NCBI GenBank assembly: GCA_036003885.1
Contig: DASYSA010000282.1
Location: 1-6,035, forward strand
DNA: 6,035 nt
Direction of reading: 5' to 3'
Source of the DNA: DASYSA01 sp036003885
GTDB taxonomy: Bacteria > Acidobacteriota > Blastocatellia > UBA7656
Below the pieces are notes generated by a model. It did not search any database and was not told the origin of the DNA. It saw only the letters and a program-made list of their open reading frames with translations. Position numbers and translations under genes: made by a program. Shown here one piece after another: positions 5,347-6,035 of the stretch; position 1 is the first letter of the stretch, and each line of letters opens with the position of its first letter.

Positions 5347-5907
5347 ATGACGCAAGACAAGCAGCGCCGAGTTCTTCATGTCTTCAATAACATTCTGAGC
5401 GAGAAGTCGAATCAATCTGATCTGCCGCCGGAGGTCCCATCCCGGCGATGGATGTACTGGCAGATGGCCAGAGCCGTGACCAAGAAGGTCGTGCGAGGCC
5501 CTTTTTCACTTCACACCTGGGGAGCGCTCCGCCGGCACATTCTGTCGAATGTGCTGCCCGACAACATTCTCTATCGTTATAAAGCCTACCAGCGAGGCGA
5601 ATGCAATCGTTGCGGACTCTGCTGCAAGATTCAGTTCCAGTGTCCTTTCTTTGTCGACGAAGGTCCATACAATACCCATTGCGCAATTTACACGACACCG
5701 CATGCGCCCAATGCCTGTTTGAAGTTTCCGGTGGACCCGACCGATCTGAGGCTCCTGCAACGCGAGGTGGGAAACGCCTGTACTTTCTATTATGAAGGCG
5801 CGCCACAGAAGTTGAGTGTCCTGGAGTTCATTAAGCTTTACACCGAAGGGGTACGGCAACAACTTGCAAAGCGGAAACTGAAAGAAGCAGCAGACAGCGG
5901 AGATTAG
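5347..5907 (+). CDS. CxxCxxCC-family (YkgJ-like) metal-binding protein
   Basis: A 186-residue soluble protein of the YkgJ/CxxCxxCC family, described as putative zinc or iron chelating proteins with no firmly established reaction. The core runs from GECNRCGLCC (Cys86, 89, 92, 93) through CPFF (Cys99), HCAIY (Cys112), NACLKFP (Cys124) and ACTFYY (Cys145). That makes eight cysteines, in the order and with the aromatic and proline context expected for the family. Minimal family members have little more than this core. Here about 80 extra residues precede it, Trp/Arg-rich (WMYWQMARAVTKK at 35-47) with no signal peptide or clear membrane helix. The C-terminus (about 155-186) is a charged helix. The gene stands alone on the plus strand, diverging from the leftward block across the repeat region, with a good ribosome-binding site. 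Family membership is confident; the metal bound and any substrate are unknown. Confidence 0.92.
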   Translation: MTQDKQRRVLHVFNNILSEKSNQSDLPPEVPSRRWMYWQMARAVTKKVVRGPFSLHTWGALRRHILSNVLPDNILYRYKAYQRGECNRCGLCCKIQFQCPFFVDEGPYNTHCAIYTTPHAPNACLKFPVDPTDLRLLQREVGNACTFYYEGAPQKLSVLEFIKLYTEGVRQQLAKRKLKEAADSGD

Positions 5908-5980
5908 AACCCGGTTTCGCAAGCCTGGTGACTCTTTGATCCCCGTTGCTCAGTACGCCAAGCAAAGCCACCGTTCTCGT

Positions 5981-6035
5981 TCAATACGCCAGTTCCAATC
6001 CCATACTCTCCAATTCGGCACACCACTGCCTCACT
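5981..6035 (-). CDS. Possible C-terminal end of a convergent gene (partial, weak)
   Basis: On the minus strand, a frame entering from the right edge reads VRQWCAELESMGLELAY and stops at 5981-5983. The amphipathic, Glu/Leu-rich composition looks like a protein C-terminus, and convergence with the plus-strand gene is a common layout. Only 17 codons are visible, and other frames across the same bases are also open, so this is a tentative call. Confidence 0.2.
   Translation of the reverse strand, partial: VRQWCAELESMGLELAY

Noticed and set aside
5922..5975. Possible terminator after the CxxCxxCC gene (GGTGACTCTTTG against CAAAGCCACC)
   Set aside because: The arms pair imperfectly, the loop is about 30 bases and no T-tract follows.

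Overview
The window looks like a chromosomal segment of a moderately G+C-rich, Gram-negative-type bacterium. The gene style (short zinc-ribbon/membrane proteins of unknown function, a DevC/MacB-type permease, intergenic hairpin repeats ending in TGCCTGACCCC) reminds me of soil Acidobacteriota, perhaps Blastocatellia. That placement rests on recollection of gene style only. There is no plasmid, phage, integrase, CRISPR, tRNA or rRNA signal.

Layout. From the left edge to 4682 every gene is on the minus strand, so transcription runs right to left. In transcription order these are: a 138-aa protein with an N-terminal zinc ribbon, one membrane segment and a C-terminal Cys/His motif (4266-4682); an FtsX/MacB-type ABC permease without its ATPase (3011-4090); two tandem paralogous zinc-ribbon proteins with a two-helix membrane core (2384-2872 and 1793-2359); and carB, the large subunit of carbamoyl-phosphate synthetase, which runs off the left edge after 577 codons (1-1733). 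A good sigma70-like promoter lies before the first paralogue (2930-2958), so the two zinc-ribbon genes and carB probably form one transcription unit. carA is not adjacent.

Between the leftward block and the single rightward gene lies a 664-base gene-free stretch (4683-5346). It is packed with repeats: a CGTTTCTCGTT-type inverted repeat at its left end, two copies of a hairpin module at about 4800-4850 and 5038-5088, and between them a pair of 26-bp direct repeats, the second of which forms a perfect 24-bp inverted repeat. This mosaic resembles REP/BIME or MITE-type elements and is the most unusual part of the window. A related run of ACGTTTTACG-like repeats fills the 175-base gap at 4091-4265, so the 138-aa gene is bracketed by such repeats.

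The rightward gene (5347-5907) encodes a CxxCxxCC-family (YkgJ-like) metal-binding protein with a candidate promoter and a good ribosome-binding site. The last 128 bases may hold the tail of a convergent gene, but this is weak.

Apart from carB, functions can be given only at family level. I see no complete defence, secretion or biosynthetic system. The repeat mosaic and the conjunction of three small zinc-ribbon membrane proteins are the points worth following.
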